From NCBI GenBank assembly GCA_022564535.1, contig JADFLD010000088.1:1-7481 (forward strand): 7,481 nucleotides of DNA, written 5' to 3'. Below the pieces are notes generated by a model. The model was not told where the DNA came from and did not search any database. It was given only the letters and a program-made list of their open reading frames with translations. The DNA comes from Gemmatimonadota bacterium. GTDB taxonomy: Bacteria > Gemmatimonadota > Gemmatimonadetes > Longimicrobiales > UBA6960. The stretch's first letter is position 1. Each line of letters begins with the position of its first letter. The position numbers and the translations under genes are program-made. Below are positions 6,133 through 7,481 of the stretch, in pieces.

Positions 6133-7059
6133 TCAGCGGCCGCGATCTTCGTCGTCAGCGTCGAACAGAATCAGGTTGTCCTCTGGACGGTCCGGAATGG
6201 CCGGCGGGGCAATTTCGTCGCCCTCGGGCGGCGTCACTTCCTCGGAGCCGGCCTCGGCGAGAACCGTCTCCAGGTCGGGAACTCCCTGGAAGTGTTCGGC
6301 CATGAGCTCGACCTCCAACGACGACGGCTCGTCCCCGACGTCCGGCGGCGGAGCTGACTGTGCGGGCCTATGGGGGACGTCGACGGTGGTGTTTTCCAGC
6401 CCATCCGTCGACGTGCCTTCGTCGGCAAGCGCGGTCCCCGGGGTTGCCGGATCCGACGCCCTCTCTTCGATCGCCGTGTCGGCTGCGGAACCGGCTTCGG
6501 GACTTGCTCCGCGCGCCCCCCGACGCCCGACCCCCAAGTGTGGAGCGACGGTGCGGTCCTGGAGAGGCTCCCGCTCCTCCTCTACGGCCACGACTTCCAA
6601 TTCACGCTCCAGGAGGCCGCGAAACTCTCTGAGGAAGCGAGCGCGCCGGCGCTCGCTTTCCTGAAGCTCCTCCTGCACCCTCTTGCCCTCGCGCTCGACG
6701 TCGCGGAGCATGGTGCGCACCTCCGCGTCGGCTTCGGCGACCAAACGACGCGCCTCGACCTCCGCTTCCTTCACGGTGTGGTCGGCCTCACGCTGTGACT
6801 GGGTACGCATGTCCGCCCGTAGCTCCTGCGCGGTCACCAGCGCGTCTTGGACCGCCTGTTCACGCCCGGCCTGTGTGTTGACTTGCTCCTGCAGCGTGTG
6901 AGCCCTCTCCTTGAGCTGCAGGTTCTCCCGAACGAGCGCCTCGAGACGTTCGGCCACAAGCTCCAGGAAGACATCGACTTCTGCGGGGTCGTATCCCCGC
7001 ATGAGCTTCTTGAAGTCCCCACGCTTATTCCGAACATCAAGCGGTGTCATGTCGATCAT
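6133..7059 (-). CDS. divIVA: DivIVA-domain coiled-coil protein with long acidic tail
   Basis: A 308-residue protein with the DivIVA membrane-binding head at residues 4-40 (PLDVRNKRGDFKKLMRGYDP, then EVDVFLELV). The RGYD motif is at 21-24, and Met20-Arg21 stand where B. subtilis DivIVA has the membrane-inserting Phe17-Arg18. A heptad-rich, Glu/Arg/Gln-heavy coiled coil covers about 30-165. Residues 170-308 are low-complexity, Pro/Ser/Thr/Asp/Glu-rich and probably disordered, ending in ILFDADDEDRGR. Family members assemble at negatively curved membrane and recruit division, polarity or envelope-synthesis partners. The start ATG at 7059 overlaps the yggS stop (ATGA) and has AGGGAG (7066-7071) 6 nt upstream, which favours it over the ATG at 7050. 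The link with yggS is a known gene neighbourhood in many bacteria, but sepF and yggT genes are not seen here. Its function in this organism is inferred only from the family. Confidence 0.9.
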   Translation of the reverse strand: MIDMTPLDVRNKRGDFKKLMRGYDPAEVDVFLELVAERLEALVRENLQLKERAHTLQEQVNTQAGREQAVQDALVTAQELRADMRTQSQREADHTVKEAEVEARRLVAEADAEVRTMLRDVEREGKRVQEELQESERRRARFLREFRGLLERELEVVAVEEEREPLQDRTVAPHLGVGRRGARGASPEAGSAADTAIEERASDPATPGTALADEGTSTDGLENTTVDVPHRPAQSAPPPDVGDEPSSLEVELMAEHFQGVPDLETVLAEAGSEEVTPPEGDEIAPPAIPDRPEDNLILFDADDEDRGR

Positions 7060-7481
7060 AGCGCGCTCCCTACTCTCTTCCCGAAGAGTGCCGTGCCGAT
7101 CCGGACCATGGTGCTGCCCTCCCGGATCGCGATCTCCAAGTCGTTGGTCATCCCCATGGACAGTTCCCGGCCAACCCGATCGGTGGACGCAGCCAGCAGC
7201 TCCCCGATCCGTCGAAGAGCCGCGAATGCATCACCTAGAACCACCTCGTCGTCCACGAACGGAGCCATCGTCATGAGTCCATGTACGCGCAGACCTGGCA
7301 ATTCCGCCATCCTTTCGATCTGATCGGCCGCGTCGCCTAGGTCGAAACCGCTCTTGGAGCCCTCCCCGGAAGTGTTCACCTGGGCGAGCACAGTGAGCGT
7401 GCGCTCCTGCTCGACTGCGGCCCGTGAGAGGCGCACACCCAGGCGAAACGAGTCGACCGAGTGAATGACGTCGGCGACGTG
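7056..7481 (-). CDS. yggS: YggS/PROSC-family PLP homeostasis protein (C-terminal part; 5' end beyond window)
   Basis: The reading frame is open from the right edge to TGA at 7056-7058, giving the last 141 residues of a protein normally about 220-235 long, so roughly the first 40 percent is missing. Conserved family segments are IHSVDS near the edge, QVNTSGEGSKSGF, HGLMTMAPF, ELSMGMTNDLEIAIREG and STMVRIGTALFG; the last two form the phosphate-binding part of the PLP site in this alanine-racemase-fold family. The Lys that binds PLP is N-terminal and outside the window. YggS proteins bind and buffer pyridoxal 5'-phosphate and affect amino-acid and vitamin B6 balance rather than catalysing a known reaction. 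The stop overlaps the divIVA start by 4 nt, implying translational coupling. This is the first visible gene of the operon. Confidence 0.94.
   Translation of the reverse strand, partial: HVADVIHSVDSFRLGVRLSRAAVEQERTLTVLAQVNTSGEGSKSGFDLGDAADQIERMAELPGLRVHGLMTMAPFVDDEVVLGDAFAALRRIGELLAASTDRVGRELSMGMTNDLEIAIREGSTMVRIGTALFGKRVGSAL
7066..7071 (-). promoter_or_regulatory. Shine-Dalgarno of divIVA
   Basis: AGGGAG on the minus strand lies 6 nt before the ATG at 7059, inside the last codons of yggS. It is the best ribosome site in the window and decides the divIVA start in favour of 7059 over the ATG at 7050, for which the spacing would be about 15 nt. Confidence 0.75.

Noticed and set aside
5289..6305. 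A 338-codon open frame on the plus strand, opposite pnp and the divIVA end.
   Set aside because: It spans two well-supported minus-strand genes, and its His/Arg/Asp-rich translation shows no domain.

Overview
The window is about 7.5 kb of gene-dense, GC-rich chromosomal DNA in which every credible gene lies on the minus strand. Read in the direction of transcription (high to low coordinates) the order is: yggS (5' end outside the window), divIVA, a trimeric-type purine nucleoside phosphorylase, ileS, an rluD-family pseudouridine synthase, a rho-independent terminator, and then a DnaA-type AAA+ ATPase gene that runs off the left edge. I see no tRNA, rRNA, CRISPR array, insertion sequence or integrase. 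The high GC content, the gene content and a free-standing DnaA-like ATPase suggest a Gemmatimonadota-like or related deep bacterial lineage. That is inference from gene order and sequence flavour, not a database result.

Positions 1135-7481 look like one operon. yggS and divIVA overlap by 4 nt (ATGA), divIVA and pnp are 19 nt apart, pnp and ileS 19 nt, and ileS and rluD only 4 nt. Its promoter must lie to the right of the window. It ends at a strong hairpin plus T-tract whose 5' arm contains the last codons and stop of rluD. The genes combine PLP homeostasis, pole/septum or envelope organisation, purine salvage, isoleucine charging of tRNA and ribosomal RNA pseudouridylation: a housekeeping set linked to growth and translation rather than one pathway.

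Positions 1-1029 begin a separate transcription unit. The protein starts directly at the AAA+ core of DnaA (domains I and II absent). It keeps Walker B, arginine-finger and sensor-2 signatures, but after about residue 235 it does not show a DnaA DNA-binding domain. The C-terminal region is unrecognised. The gene's Shine-Dalgarno lies inside a perfect 6-bp dyad.

The most notable observation is in ileS. It is a long, eukaryote-like (type 2) isoleucyl-tRNA synthetase whose class I HIGH signature reads G-L-H-H, with the first and third positions swapped relative to H-x-G-H. That swap has been linked to extreme mupirocin resistance in type 2 IleRS. Here it sits in what appears to be the housekeeping copy. 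Secondary points are an Asp at the purine-discriminating position of the phosphorylase, a Walker A first-Gly to Ser change in the DnaA-like ATPase, and no lspA between ileS and rluD.
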